Source: Croceibacterium salegens (GTDB lineage Bacteria; Pseudomonadota; Alphaproteobacteria; Sphingomonadales; Sphingomonadaceae). Taken from it: 54,572 nt of DNA. Where the stretch lies: assembly GCF_009827435.1 (NCBI RefSeq), contig NZ_WTYM01000042.1, positions 1-54,572 of the forward strand, given 5' to 3'. The position numbers and the translations under genes were made by a program. Of the stretch, positions 25,346-34,481 are shown in pieces. How positions within the stretch are numbered: the first letter of the stretch is position 1; each line of letters opens with the position of its first letter. Below the pieces are notes generated by a model. The model saw only the letters and a list, made by a program, of their open reading frames with translations. It had not been told where the DNA came from and did no database searches.

Positions 25346-26767
25346 TCATGAGCGGCCCGATGACGGGACGGGCCTATACATGTCCCGGGTCAGTGTGCGC
25401 GAAGCAAGCCAGTAATGCACGGCTCCCCAGGCGAAGACAGGCAGCACGCTGAGAAGCGCCAAGCGCAGTCCCTCGGTGGAAGCCCGGACGCATGCAATGT
25501 CGAGATTGGTGCCCAGCCCATCGACGCCGCGCCCCCCAGGGCATTGCGTGAAGAAGACACCTCCTGCGAAGGAATTCTCGCTGAAGACGTCGCTGAGATA
25601 TCCTGCCAACGTCGGCCCCAGGCCGGCCGCAAGGATACCAACGATCAGGGCGACTACGGCGGCTGTGGTCGCCCTCATCCGCGGCCCGACCATGTTTTGC
25701 ATGGTGGCGGAAGTCTGCGCCATGTGCATGGCAAGCACCAGGTTGCCGAAGAAGACGAAGGACATCGAGAGGTAGATGTCCCGGGCGAGGAACGCGCCTG
25801 CATAGATCGGTGCGCACAGCGACAGGCAGATTGCCGGCGCGCGCAAGGCCCAGCGCGGGTCCCTACGGGCGAGACGGTCGAACCAGAATCCGCCCAGCAG
25901 CATGCCTGTGCCGTTGGAAAGAAAGCTGACTAGGCCGAACATAACGCCGACAGTGGCCAGTGGCACATCGAAGCCGCGAAGGTAGAAGGGCAATACAAAA
26001 TTGGCGATTGCGTTCATGGCGAAGCCGGCCAGCACGAAGCCGGTGATGAGCTGCCGGAAGGTCGGCTTTGCCCACAGATATCCGAGGACGGTCCTGAACG
26101 AGGGCGCCTCTTGAGTGCCTTCGGCAATCGCCCCTTCGGCAAGTCCCCGAGGCGGTTCGCGCAATGTGAAGAACACCAGCGCGGCGATCAGCAAGCCCGG
26201 CACCGACATGGCATAGAAAGCCGCGCGCCAGCCCCATTCGCTGGCGACCAGGCTGCCGACCGATTGGCCAAGGAGAAAACCGAACGGCGCTCCAAGCAGA
26301 ATAATGCCGAGCACCGACCCGCGCCGGTTCTGGTCGAAGTGATCTGCAACAAGAGAACTCGAGACTGGTGCCGTTCCCGCCTCGCCCACGCCAACACCGA
26401 TACGGCACAATAGCAGTGTGACGAAATTGGTGGCGAGGCCGCAGGCAGCTGTCATGATCGAAAATGCGGCGATGCAAGTCGCCAGCATCCTTATCCGGAC
26501 GGTCCGCTCGGCGAGTACTCCAAGCGGTATGCCCAACACGGAGTAGAATATCGCGAAGCCCAAACCTTGCAGCAGACCGAGATCCGTGTCGGTCAAATGC
26601 AGGTCTTCCTTGATCGGCTGAGCAAGCACATTGAGTACCGCCCGGTCGGCAAAATTGATGATTGAGACCAGCAGCAGGGTGACCACCACCCAACGACCAT
26701 AACCAGGACGGAGCAGCGGATGATCCGCATCGAGCGTTGGCCCGACGCCTTGAGGTACAGTCGCCAT
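25346..26767 (-). CDS. MFS transporter (spinster-like), last gene of the seven-gene operon
   Basis: ATG 26767 (MATVPQGVG) is used; the frame runs upstream into unlikely sequence. The 473-residue protein has 12 predicted helices, beginning GRWVVVTLLLVSIINFADRAVLNVLAQPIKEDL, which with SIINFADR and GIPLGVLAERTVRIR resembles spinster-like MFS proteins common in sphingomonad catabolic clusters. It lies 37 bases after the LLM monooxygenase gene on the same strand. The second MFS gene of the same operon (30017) belongs to the same broad type, so uptake and efflux, or two substrates, may be separated. The cargo is unknown, probably an organic acid or aromatic. Confidence 0.87.
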   Translation of the reverse strand: MATVPQGVGPTLDADHPLLRPGYGRWVVVTLLLVSIINFADRAVLNVLAQPIKEDLHLTDTDLGLLQGLGFAIFYSVLGIPLGVLAERTVRIRMLATCIAAFSIMTAACGLATNFVTLLLCRIGVGVGEAGTAPVSSSLVADHFDQNRRGSVLGIILLGAPFGFLLGQSVGSLVASEWGWRAAFYAMSVPGLLIAALVFFTLREPPRGLAEGAIAEGTQEAPSFRTVLGYLWAKPTFRQLITGFVLAGFAMNAIANFVLPFYLRGFDVPLATVGVMFGLVSFLSNGTGMLLGGFWFDRLARRDPRWALRAPAICLSLCAPIYAGAFLARDIYLSMSFVFFGNLVLAMHMAQTSATMQNMVGPRMRATTAAVVALIVGILAAGLGPTLAGYLSDVFSENSFAGGVFFTQCPGGRGVDGLGTNLDIACVRASTEGLRLALLSVLPVFAWGAVHYWLASRTLTRDMYRPVPSSGRS

Positions 26768-26804
26768 TATTGCTTGCCCCTCTCCCGATCGCTCCGGCTG
26801 GCCG

Positions 26805-28004
26805 CTACTTCGCCAGCACTTCCCCCTGCGCATGCGGCACCACGGTGACGTTGTGCGCCTGCAGGCGAGGCAGGACCTCCTCGCCGATGCGCTTGATCTG
26901 GTTCATGTACTTGCCGTGCGGCATGTCGCCCCGGTTGATCACCAGCAGCACGTTATTGGCACCTGCGTCGTCGCATTCGGCGGTAATCCGCTCAACGATT
27001 TCGTCGGCCGTGCCCAAAGGCATGTTCTGTGCCGCGCCGCGTACGGTGTCGATGTCCCATTCGTTGAAGACGGTGCCATCTTCGGCCAATGTTCCCTTGG
27101 CTCCTTCGCGCAGGTGCTCAAAGGCGGTCGACGAGTAGTACTTCGTCTTCTTCACTTCGTTCTGCCAGACCTGGTCATACCGAAGCAGCGTATTGAACAG
27201 GTACATCAAGTGGTCGCCGTATTCGTCGATCGCCTGGTCCTTGGAATCTGCCACGTAGCAATCGACCATGATGGAAATCTTGTTCGGGTCGACCTTGCGA
27301 CCGTGTTTGGCCTGGCACTTGGCAAAGTAGCGGATCGTGTCCTCACGCATCGGGCCCGGGAAGACACCTGGCGTGATCGCGGCATCGTTTTCCGCCGCCC
27401 ATTCGATCGACTCCTTCGATCCGGTCAGCGGTATCCAAACCGGCGGATGCGGTTGTTGCACCGGGCGCGGCCAGATGGCGACGTCGTTGAACTTGTAGAA
27501 CTCGCCGTCGAAGCTGAAGCTGTCCTGCGTCCACGCGCGGCGCATGACCTCGAAGCCCTCATTGAAGCGACCGCGCGATTCATCCATCGGCACGTTGAAA
27601 ATCTTGTATTCGCGTGGAGCCCCGCGGCCCACGCCGCAGATCAGTCGGCCGCCGGTCATGCAATCGAGCATGGCGATTTCCTCGGCCAGCCGCAGGGGCT
27701 CGTGGATCGGCAGCAGGTTGGCATAAACGAGGATCTTGATCTTCTCGGTCAGCTGCGAGAGCGCCGCAGCCATCAGGTTGGGCGAATTGCCCAAGCCGAA
27801 AGGCGTTCCGTGGTGTTCGTTGATGGCGATTCCATCGAAGCCCTGCTTTTCGAGCTCGACCCATGCCGAAACATGGTTGCGAAAGGTATCGATCGCGACT
27901 TGCGGTTCGAAGTGCTCCTTACCGAGGCGCGTCAGCTTCCCGTCCTTGCGGAACTTGTCAACGTTCTCGGCGTAGGCCGTCCAGTCGAATACGAAAACCT
28001 GCAT
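26805..28004 (-). CDS. LLM-class flavin-dependent monooxygenase
   Basis: A 399-residue luciferase-like monooxygenase with a strong GGAGGT site before ATG 28004. Family features: GFDGIAINEHHGTPFG near the N-terminus, ILVYANLLPIHEPLRLAEEIAMLD, the GGRLICGVGRGAPREY phosphate-binding loop and RGRFNEGFEVMRRAW. It should be a TIM barrel using FMNH2 from a separate reductase, and such enzymes carry out Baeyer-Villiger, desulfonation or hydroxylation chemistry. No flavin reductase gene is visible nearby. The operon partners (YciI-like, CmcJ/NvfI-type, hydrolase) suggest ring or side-chain cleavage followed by ester hydrolysis. The substrate is not identified. Confidence 0.88.
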   Translation of the reverse strand: MQVFVFDWTAYAENVDKFRKDGKLTRLGKEHFEPQVAIDTFRNHVSAWVELEKQGFDGIAINEHHGTPFGLGNSPNLMAAALSQLTEKIKILVYANLLPIHEPLRLAEEIAMLDCMTGGRLICGVGRGAPREYKIFNVPMDESRGRFNEGFEVMRRAWTQDSFSFDGEFYKFNDVAIWPRPVQQPHPPVWIPLTGSKESIEWAAENDAAITPGVFPGPMREDTIRYFAKCQAKHGRKVDPNKISIMVDCYVADSKDQAIDEYGDHLMYLFNTLLRYDQVWQNEVKKTKYYSSTAFEHLREGAKGTLAEDGTVFNEWDIDTVRGAAQNMPLGTADEIVERITAECDDAGANNVLLVINRGDMPHGKYMNQIKRIGEEVLPRLQAHNVTVVPHAQGEVLAK

Positions 28005-28042
28005 TGCCTAACCTCCGCGAATTGACTCGAACGTGGGCGGGC

Positions 28043-28351
28043 TTAGCCGCCCATCCTTTGTGGCGCGCCGATGCGAAAATGCGCCTCTTCGAGACGGATC
28101 AGGCGCGCAAGACCCGATTGCTGCATCGGATCGGCGGCGAATGCCTTGCGCACCTCTTCGATATCGTTCGCCCGCATGACGAACAGGATGAGTTCGGATT
28201 CGGCCAGCAGCCCGGCCATTGCGATCATCCCGGAACGCTCGAGTTCGCCCATGTAAGCCGCATGTTCGGCGAATCCTTCCTGCTCGAACGCGTCCTTCGT
28301 GCGGTCCCATTTCTCGGTCCGTTCGACCATCGCCACGAAGTTCTTCGTCAT
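28043..28351 (-). CDS. YciI-like small protein
   Basis: A 102-residue protein starting MTKNFVAMVERTEKWD, with AGGAG ten bases upstream of ATG 28351. The central HAAYMGELERSGMIAMAGLLAE and the FVMRANDIEEVRKAFAADPM segment fit the YciI/muconolactone-isomerase-like ferredoxin fold (YCII-related), where a His and Asp pair in similar positions is thought to be catalytic. Its role in this pathway is unknown. Small dimeric alpha-beta barrels of this type often perform lactone isomerisation or dehalogenation in catabolic operons. Confidence 0.65.
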   Translation of the reverse strand: MTKNFVAMVERTEKWDRTKDAFEQEGFAEHAAYMGELERSGMIAMAGLLAESELILFVMRANDIEEVRKAFAADPMQQSGLARLIRLEEAHFRIGAPQRMGG

Positions 28352-28373
28352 TGCCAGATCACTCCTGCGCAAA

Positions 28374-29228
28374 TCATTCGTCGAATACCGCTATGGTTCG
28401 CACCTCGAAGCTCTCGCGCTTCGGGGAATCGGGCACGCTGGTCGGGTCTTCGATCGCGGTATGGCCGCTCATCTTCCAGTCGGGATCAGCGGTGTCGAAC
28501 AGCTTGAATACGAGCGCCTCGTTCGGCTGCATGTCGGCGAAGTAGTACCATTCGTGCGCCGGATTGTGTGCCATGTTGAGGCCTGCCGGCATGTCCGGCG
28601 TGAACTCCCCTTCCGGCTTTCCCAGCGAGACGTGAAGGAAATCGCCGCGATCGACGCTGCGCTTATCGCATATGGCAAGGGGGGAATTCTCGACCGGGCT
28701 GGTGCCGCGCCATACGTTTATGTTGACCAGGCGCTTGTCCTTGAGTTCGGCCACGCGGTCCGGAGCGAAGCGGGAAACCCACTGACGCAGGGCCGGCCCA
28801 TTGAAATCGACATGTGCGCTAAACGCAGGTCCGCCGCCCTTCACGTCGGCGCCTCCGCGCCATATCCCCATGAACACAAACACTTCGCTGGCCCCGGTCA
28901 TCTTCTTGATGAGGTTGCGCACCTGAGGGTAATAATTCTTCTCGAAATCGGCGTTGTCTGCCCAATCGATATCGACCGGGAAATCGACCAACGCGAAGCC
29001 GTGCGTATCGAAATCGGTGTCGACATTGCGGGCATTGGTAATGGTCGCCGGATGGTCTTCCATCTCGAACGAATAGCTGCCGTTCCTCTCGATCCAGCCG
29101 CCATCCGCCGCAGCTTCGGAATAGCGCACGAATGTCTCGATCTGCGCCGGAGCACCGGCCTTCGGTCTGGTTTCGCTCAGCACCTTCGCCCCGCTTTCCA
29201 TTCGCGAGGAGGCTGCACTCTCGGCCAA
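28374..29228 (-). CDS. CmcJ/NvfI-family oxidoreductase
   Basis: A 284-residue protein from TTG 29228; ATG 29201 is an alternative start, neither with an ideal site. The sequence shows THGFALVDFPVDIDW, PAFSAHVDFNGPALRQWV (candidate metal ligands His and Asp), LVNINVWRGTSPVENSPLAICD and MAHNPAHEWYYFADMQPNEALVFKLFD. This layout corresponds to the CmcJ/NvfI/GA4-desaturase-type family known from cephamycin and fungal meroterpenoid pathways. Members are thought to be 2-oxoglutarate-dependent iron enzymes or isomerase-like relatives. A bacterial copy in a catabolic operon is notable. The exact reaction is unknown. Confidence 0.75.
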   Translation of the reverse strand: MAESAASSRMESGAKVLSETRPKAGAPAQIETFVRYSEAAADGGWIERNGSYSFEMEDHPATITNARNVDTDFDTHGFALVDFPVDIDWADNADFEKNYYPQVRNLIKKMTGASEVFVFMGIWRGGADVKGGGPAFSAHVDFNGPALRQWVSRFAPDRVAELKDKRLVNINVWRGTSPVENSPLAICDKRSVDRGDFLHVSLGKPEGEFTPDMPAGLNMAHNPAHEWYYFADMQPNEALVFKLFDTADPDWKMSGHTAIEDPTSVPDSPKRESFEVRTIAVFDE

Positions 29229-29244
29229 GAGGAAAATAGTGCCG

Positions 29245-29976
29245 TCATTGGCTCGCCGCGGGGAGCGCGCTTTCGATCATGTCGGCAGTCTCCTCGACCG
29301 CTACGTGCTGAAGGTCGTGGGTGAAGGGCATTTCATCGACGCGCCAGGCAGGGTCTTGCCGCAGGCGTTCGGCAACGGGGATGAAGGTGTCGTTCTTGTA
29401 TCCGGTCGCAACGACGTAGGTCTTCTGGGGGATCTTCTCTCGCGCGCCGCTCAGTTTCGTCCTGTCGGAGAAGCAGAACACCGATTGCGGCGTGCGCCGG
29501 TCTTCGTAGGACGTGCGGGCCTCGTCGGTCATGTGCGCGTTGAACCCCTGCAGCACCAGTCGCGGCGGGAGGACGAGATAATCGTCCGGGTCCTCCGGCA
29601 GGTGGGCGGGAAAGGCGGTCAGTTCGTTGAGGCATTCGCCGTCGTCGGGGCAAAATGCATCGAGATAGAGCAGCGAGGTGACGACGCCCTCAGGGATCAG
29701 CTCGAGCGCTTGCGTCACCGGCATGCCGCCATAGGAATGCGCGACGAGCAGGACATTCTCGAGAGCCTCGTACTTGATCAGGTTGGCGATATCCTGGGCA
29801 TGCATGGCCAGGTTTACGTCGCGGCTGGTCAGGTGCGAGCGTTCGCCCAAGCCGGTAAGAGTGGGTGTGAAGACCCGGTGCCCCCTGTCGCGCAAGAGGT
29901 CGGCAACCTCGCGCCAGCGCCAGGCCCCGACCCAGGCTCCATGAACGATGACTATGGGCGCGGATTTATCGGGCAT
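29245..29976 (-). CDS. Alpha/beta hydrolase of the EstA/hydroxynitrile-lyase-like type
   Basis: ATG 29976 with GGAGAAG upstream is used; an ATG at 30009 is in frame. The 243-residue cytoplasmic enzyme has VHGAWVGAWRW (oxyanion region), Ser81 in AHSYGG and a C-terminal His in MPFTHDLQHV. The motif set matches small hydrolases related to plant methyl-ketone/methyl-salicylate esterases and hydroxynitrile lyases, frequent in sphingomonad catabolic clusters. It could hydrolyse a small ester or lactone made by the Baeyer-Villiger-type LLM enzyme of the same operon. That link is inferred from operon context only. Confidence 0.85.
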   Translation of the reverse strand: MPDKSAPIVIVHGAWVGAWRWREVADLLRDRGHRVFTPTLTGLGERSHLTSRDVNLAMHAQDIANLIKYEALENVLLVAHSYGGMPVTQALELIPEGVVTSLLYLDAFCPDDGECLNELTAFPAHLPEDPDDYLVLPPRLVLQGFNAHMTDEARTSYEDRRTPQSVFCFSDRTKLSGAREKIPQKTYVVATGYKNDTFIPVAERLRQDPAWRVDEMPFTHDLQHVAVEETADMIESALPAASQ

Positions 29977-30016
29977 CGGCTTCTCCAAGGAATCGAAGAA
30001 ATGGCGCACGCATGCT

Positions 30017-31411
30017 TCACACCGGGGCTCCGGACGCGCGCATTTCGAGAATGCGCTCGCGATAGACCCGCAGTCCGTACCAATAGGTCGCGGCGGCCAA
30101 GGGAAAGGCGATCGCGGCGGACGTCGCCAGCGCGTAGCGAAGCATAGCCTCGTTGCCGAAGACCTCCTGTGTCAGGAACGCGACCAATGTCGGCCCGATG
30201 CTTCCGCCAGCAGCCATCATGACAAACAGGTAGATCGCTGTAACTTGGCCACGCATCTGGTTGGGCGTGACGATCTGCAAAGCCGTGTTTAGCGACGGAG
30301 CGGCCACGAGCATCAGCGCGGGTCCCAGTCCGCCAGCCAATAGCGCCAACCAGGGCGAGGGCATCAGCGGCATGACGATCATGAAAGGTACCGCGCAACT
30401 TATGCCGGTCGCCATTACCCGCATATTGGTGTCAGCGTAGCCCTTGGCGGCGAACCACTCATTGAACCAGACTGCGCCATAAAGTGCCGGGATCGAAAAT
30501 CCGATGCTGACGAGACCGCTGTAGAGGCCGATCGTCGCCGGCGCCCAGCCATAGGTCCGCATGTAGAAGGCGGCACTCCACGCCCCCAAGCCCATCATGT
30601 GAATGGAAGTGAGCGCCAGGCCGAGGAACATCGGAAGGTAAAGCCTGCGATGCGTCCAGAGGAAGGCCACGACATCGCGCAGCCGGGTACCTTCCCTGCC
30701 GTCCACAACAAGCGAAGTGGAGCGCAGGCTGCGCCGTTCCGGTTCGGCCAACAGCCACATCAGCAACATTACCGGAATTCCCGTCAGACCCGTGAAGACG
30801 AATACCAGCTGCCAGTCACGAACCGCGCCGATCAACGGCATCTGCACCTCGGGCAATCCGCCGGTAATCCAGATCAGCAGCGCACCGAGTAACATCGACA
30901 ATGCCGCCCCGCCCTGCAGTCCGACATTGTAGATGGCTATGCCGCGCGGCAACTTGCCGGGACGAAAATAGTCGGACAGCAGGGAATAGGAAAGCGGACC
31001 ATTGATAGCCTCGCCAGTACCGATCCCGAAGCGCGCGGCGAAAAACTGCCAGAATGTCTGCGCCAGTCCGCAGGCGGCGGTCGCCGCGCTCCAGATCGCT
31101 ATGGAAGCCAGCATCAACCATTTGCGGTTGTAGCGATCGACCAGTCGTGCCGCGGGTATGCCTACCACCGCGTAGAACAGAACGGCGGAGAAGCCGAGCA
31201 GGTAACTCATCTGCAAATCAGTCAGCTGAAGGTCGCGCTTGACCGATTCCACCATGAGCGTCGTGACGCCATTGTTGAGTTGCGCACACATCTGCACTAC
31301 GGCGAGGGTCCAAGCCGCAAAATAGGCCTGCCCCATCGTCGGCCAGGCTTGTTCATGCGGACCTTCTTCGTGAGTGTCGGGCGCGGCAGCCGGGGATATC
31401 GCCTCGCTCAT
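30017..31411 (-). CDS. MFS transporter of the seven-gene operon
   Basis: ATG 31411 overlaps the stop of the upstream lipoprotein gene (ATGA). The 464-residue protein has 12 predicted helices; AARLVDRYNRKWLMLASI is the loop 2-3 signature, and GIGTGEAINGPLSYSLLSDYFRPGKLPRGIAIYN resembles the spinster-like and organic-acid MFS group. The hydrophilic C-terminus is short. It is the second gene of the operon, followed by the hydrolase after about 40 bases. The cargo is unknown. Confidence 0.87.
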   Translation of the reverse strand: MSEAISPAAAPDTHEEGPHEQAWPTMGQAYFAAWTLAVVQMCAQLNNGVTTLMVESVKRDLQLTDLQMSYLLGFSAVLFYAVVGIPAARLVDRYNRKWLMLASIAIWSAATAACGLAQTFWQFFAARFGIGTGEAINGPLSYSLLSDYFRPGKLPRGIAIYNVGLQGGAALSMLLGALLIWITGGLPEVQMPLIGAVRDWQLVFVFTGLTGIPVMLLMWLLAEPERRSLRSTSLVVDGREGTRLRDVVAFLWTHRRLYLPMFLGLALTSIHMMGLGAWSAAFYMRTYGWAPATIGLYSGLVSIGFSIPALYGAVWFNEWFAAKGYADTNMRVMATGISCAVPFMIVMPLMPSPWLALLAGGLGPALMLVAAPSLNTALQIVTPNQMRGQVTAIYLFVMMAAGGSIGPTLVAFLTQEVFGNEAMLRYALATSAAIAFPLAAATYWYGLRVYRERILEMRASGAPV

Positions 31412-32388
31412 TTGGCGCTTCCGACCGCGAATGGGGCCTGGCCCGGCCGCACCGATCCGCTCCAATGCTCGGCGATCCTGCCGCTCTCGATGCGAAACAT
31501 GTCGAAACGCGTCGTCGTGTAAGTTCTCATGGCGTCGAACGGATGCTGTTCGACACGTCCAGTCACGAGAACAACAAGATTCCCTTCGGCGACGACGGCG
31601 ACCAGCGGAGCTCCGATCACGTCTTGCAGCGAGCCTTGGCCGAACTGCTCCCGGCCGGTGAAGCCGTTGGGGTCGTGTTCGCCATACCCCTTTGTCAGGT
31701 AATCCCTCGCTTGCCCCTCGCCTCCCGCGACGAACAGGTCGCGAAGTGCGACATAGGCGAGCCGTTTGCGAACGGCGAGTTCGGGATCCTCGCTTGCAAG
31801 AAGGTCCGCCTGACCGGTCCCGACGATGCCGGTGACCGGCTGCGGACCGCCTTGCTCCGGCGGCAAGACATCGGCGCCGGGACTATCCGCGAGCGAATGC
31901 CAATGTTCCGCAAGGCGGCCGTCCTCGATCCGGAACATGTTGAAATGCGTTGATGTATATTGCTCGCCCGTTGGGTCGGTGAGCGTATCTCTCAGCGCCA
32001 TCACTACGCGGTCCCCCTCGGCGACCATCGCCACCAGCGGCGGGCTGACCAGGTCCGGAATCGTGCTGCGCGGAACGGCCGAAAAGATGCGCTTGAAGGC
32101 AGCCCGCCCCGTAGGCAGCACGGGGCTGTGCTGGATATAGCCTTCCTGAAGCATTTCGTCCGCCAACTCGACACGACCGGCATTGACGATGCTGCGCCAC
32201 ATATCGAAAACGAGTTGCTTGTTTGCGGCCAGCCCCGCATCGGCACTCTTGAGCAACGAAAGAGGTTCCGGATGGGCCGAGACCGGTTCGGGCGGTGCAT
32301 TCAGGTCGAGCAGTTCGGCGCTCCCCTCACCGTCGCCGGTCGTGCAGCATGCGAGCAATCCCCACGCAACAAGTGTAGCCCATCGCAT
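31408..32388 (-). CDS. Lipoprotein with two SnoaL/NTF2-like domains
   Basis: A 326-residue product beginning MRWATLVAWGLLACC, with a lipobox (LLAC) at Cys14. Two homologous SnoaL-like domains follow, about 55-165 and 205-315. Parallel motifs are visible: EGYIQHSPVLPTGRAAF against KGYGEHDPNGFTGREQF, and HFNMFRIEDGRLAEHWHS against RFDMFRIESGRIAEHWSG. The fold serves as polyketide cyclase, isomerase or dehydratase. The tandem arrangement and membrane anchoring make it probably periplasmic. It leads the seven-gene operon and is divergent from the TauD-type gene. Confidence 0.8.
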   Translation of the reverse strand: MRWATLVAWGLLACCTTGDGEGSAELLDLNAPPEPVSAHPEPLSLLKSADAGLAANKQLVFDMWRSIVNAGRVELADEMLQEGYIQHSPVLPTGRAAFKRIFSAVPRSTIPDLVSPPLVAMVAEGDRVVMALRDTLTDPTGEQYTSTHFNMFRIEDGRLAEHWHSLADSPGADVLPPEQGGPQPVTGIVGTGQADLLASEDPELAVRKRLAYVALRDLFVAGGEGQARDYLTKGYGEHDPNGFTGREQFGQGSLQDVIGAPLVAVVAEGNLVVLVTGRVEQHPFDAMRTYTTTRFDMFRIESGRIAEHWSGSVRPGQAPFAVGSAK

Positions 32389-32636
32389 CTTGACCTGCCC
32401 ATCCTCCCCGCTTTTGCCGCGGATTCTGCCTCACGGTCTTTTTTGTCGGTATACGGTGCCATCGCTCGCAGCCGATTGGTAAAATAGTGCGTTGAATTTC
32501 GACGCCGTCTGTCCTTTCATTTGCGGCTTTCATCAATTGTCGGCACTATTTTTGGCAGTCTCAAAGCGGCTCTTTGGCCAGTAGATTGGGAATTCCGGTT
32601 CCAAAACCCGGACCAATGCTCGGGAGGGGAGCAGGA

Positions 32637-33518
32637 ATGCAAATCAACCAGTTACATCCGCTCTTCATGGGCGAGATAATCGGCCTCGATACCCGGACGC
32701 CACTCGCGCTCGAAGCGATCGACTGCGTGGAACAGGTAATGGCCGAATACGCGGTGTGCGTGATTCGCGATGCGGTCCTGGATGACGATAACCTCATCGC
32801 CTTCGCCCGTTCCTTCGGTCCGATGGAACTGGCCCCGCCGGGTAGCAAACGGATCGCCGAGGGACTCTACGATATTAGCAACCTCACTGCCGACGGAGAG
32901 ATCCGACCCTATAATCCGGATGGTCCGCAACCGGTCGATTTCGAGCGCTTCCACACGGACAGCCCGTTCAACTCACTTCCAACGAAGTGGTCGTTTCTCC
33001 TGGCACACGTCACCCCGCCCAGTGGCGCTGACACGGAGTTCATCGACACTCGCGCCGTCTACGACGATCTGCCGCAAGAGATGAAAAGCCGGATTGAGGG
33101 CTTGGAGGTGGACCACGACATGTTCCGCGCTCTCAAACGCACTGGGGTAGAATTCGAGAACGAGGAGATGCGCAAGAATTTCCCGCGCATGACGCACCCG
33201 CTGGTTCGAACTTCGTCCAATGGTCGCAAAGCCCTGTACCTAGGTTGGCATGCGATCGACATCGTCGGATGGGAAGAAGAAGACGCCCTGGAACTGCTCG
33301 ACCATCTCTTCGAATTCGCAACGCAGAACAAATACATTTATGCGCACAAATGGAGGCCGGGTGACATGGTTATCTGGGATAACCGCTGCACCATGCACAG
33401 CGCCACGGCATTCGAGCGCTATAAATATAAGCGCGATCTGCGCCGCGCGACGATCAATGAAAGTGGCCCCGAAGTTTCGGCCATCGAGGCAAACAGGAAG
33501 GCCAGCGAACCAGTCTGA
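32637..33518 (+). CDS. TauD/TfdA-family 2-oxoglutarate-dependent dioxygenase
   Basis: ATG 32637 is preceded by GGGAGGGGA; the frame extends to 32574. The 293-residue enzyme has the facial triad His106-x-Asp108 (RFHTDSP) and His254 (TMHSATAF), with the 2-oxoglutarate-binding Arg in KRDLRRATI near residue 269. The family hydroxylates carbon next to sulfonate, ether or ester groups and often releases a small fragment. The gene is divergent from the seven-gene operon over a 248-base region and is followed by an esterase after 27 bases. The substrate is unknown. Confidence 0.92.
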   Translation: MQINQLHPLFMGEIIGLDTRTPLALEAIDCVEQVMAEYAVCVIRDAVLDDDNLIAFARSFGPMELAPPGSKRIAEGLYDISNLTADGEIRPYNPDGPQPVDFERFHTDSPFNSLPTKWSFLLAHVTPPSGADTEFIDTRAVYDDLPQEMKSRIEGLEVDHDMFRALKRTGVEFENEEMRKNFPRMTHPLVRTSSNGRKALYLGWHAIDIVGWEEEDALELLDHLFEFATQNKYIYAHKWRPGDMVIWDNRCTMHSATAFERYKYKRDLRRATINESGPEVSAIEANRKASEPV

Positions 33519-33545
33519 ACTGAACAATTGGGTGGGGAGTTTTCA

Positions 33546-34481
33546 ATGAGGACGGCAACAAGGATAGTGGTCACTGCCGCCATGGCCCTGAACATGGTCC
33601 TGGCAGGGCCGAGCCTGGCTCAAAACGGACCGCCGCAGGGTGCCGATGGTCCGCCGCCTGAGGGCGCCAACGGTCCGCGACGAATGGCCATGCGGCGTGC
33701 GCCCGACCCTCGCGCGGAAGAGCGCACTTACAAGCTGCCCGCGACAGGGGAGGAAATGCGCTACACGATCTTCGCCTCGTCGAAGATCGATCCCAAGGTT
33801 CCCGCACCGCTGATCGTTGCGCTTCATGGCATGGGTGGCGATGCCAACTTCATCGTCGGAGAACGGTTGATCGATTTGGCAGAGGAAAACGGTTACGTCG
33901 TCGTCGGACCGATGGGATACAACGAAGTGGGTTGGTATGGCTCGCCGGTCATCGCCTTCGGCGGCAATGGACCCGAGCCTGCGAATCTTGCCGAATTGAG
34001 CGAGGTTGACGTTCTCAACGTCGCCGCCATTGCAACTAGCGAATACAACATCGATCCCAATCGGCAGTACCTGATGGGACATTCCATGGGCGGCGCAGGG
34101 ACGATTTTTCTCGGCCAGAAGCATGCCGAACGATGGGCGGGCATCGCAGCCATTGCGCCGGCGGCATTCATGATGCAGTCAACGCAGGAGGCGGTTCTTG
34201 CCCCACTAAAGGAAGCCAAAGTCCCGGTGATGATTACCGAAGGCGGAGACGACAACGTGGTGCCTCCGGAGTCTGTGCGAACCTGGGCCGCTGCGATGGA
34301 CCGGATGGGCCTGAAGAACGAATACCACGAAATGCCCGGCCTGAATCACGGCACAATCATTGGTGCCTCCATGCCTGAGATATTTCGCTTCTTTGCAGAG
34401 AACGTCCGAACGCCGCCGCCGCCACCGGCATTCACGCCGCGCAGAGTACCTGGCGCTCCATTACGGCTTCCCATGAACTAG
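33546..34481 (+). CDS. Secreted PHB-depolymerase/feruloyl-esterase-like hydrolase
   Basis: ATG 33546 (MRTATRIVVT) is used; the upstream ATG-like extension to 33528 covers the GGGGAG site. The 311-residue product has a signal peptide ending PSLAQ, a low-complexity Pro/Gly segment (residues 29-45) and an esterase domain with ALHGMGG, Ser180 in GHSMGG, Asp in EGGDDNVVP and His in GLNHGT. These fit the esterase-PHB family, which includes type D feruloyl esterases and acetylxylan esterases. The C-terminus is Pro-rich (TPPPPPAF). It is probably co-transcribed with the TauD-type gene and may provide its substrate by hydrolysis in the periplasm. Confidence 0.83.
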   Translation: MRTATRIVVTAAMALNMVLAGPSLAQNGPPQGADGPPPEGANGPRRMAMRRAPDPRAEERTYKLPATGEEMRYTIFASSKIDPKVPAPLIVALHGMGGDANFIVGERLIDLAEENGYVVVGPMGYNEVGWYGSPVIAFGGNGPEPANLAELSEVDVLNVAAIATSEYNIDPNRQYLMGHSMGGAGTIFLGQKHAERWAGIAAIAPAAFMMQSTQEAVLAPLKEAKVPVMITEGGDDNVVPPESVRTWAAAMDRMGLKNEYHEMPGLNHGTIIGASMPEIFRFFAENVRTPPPPPAFTPRRVPGAPLRLPMN

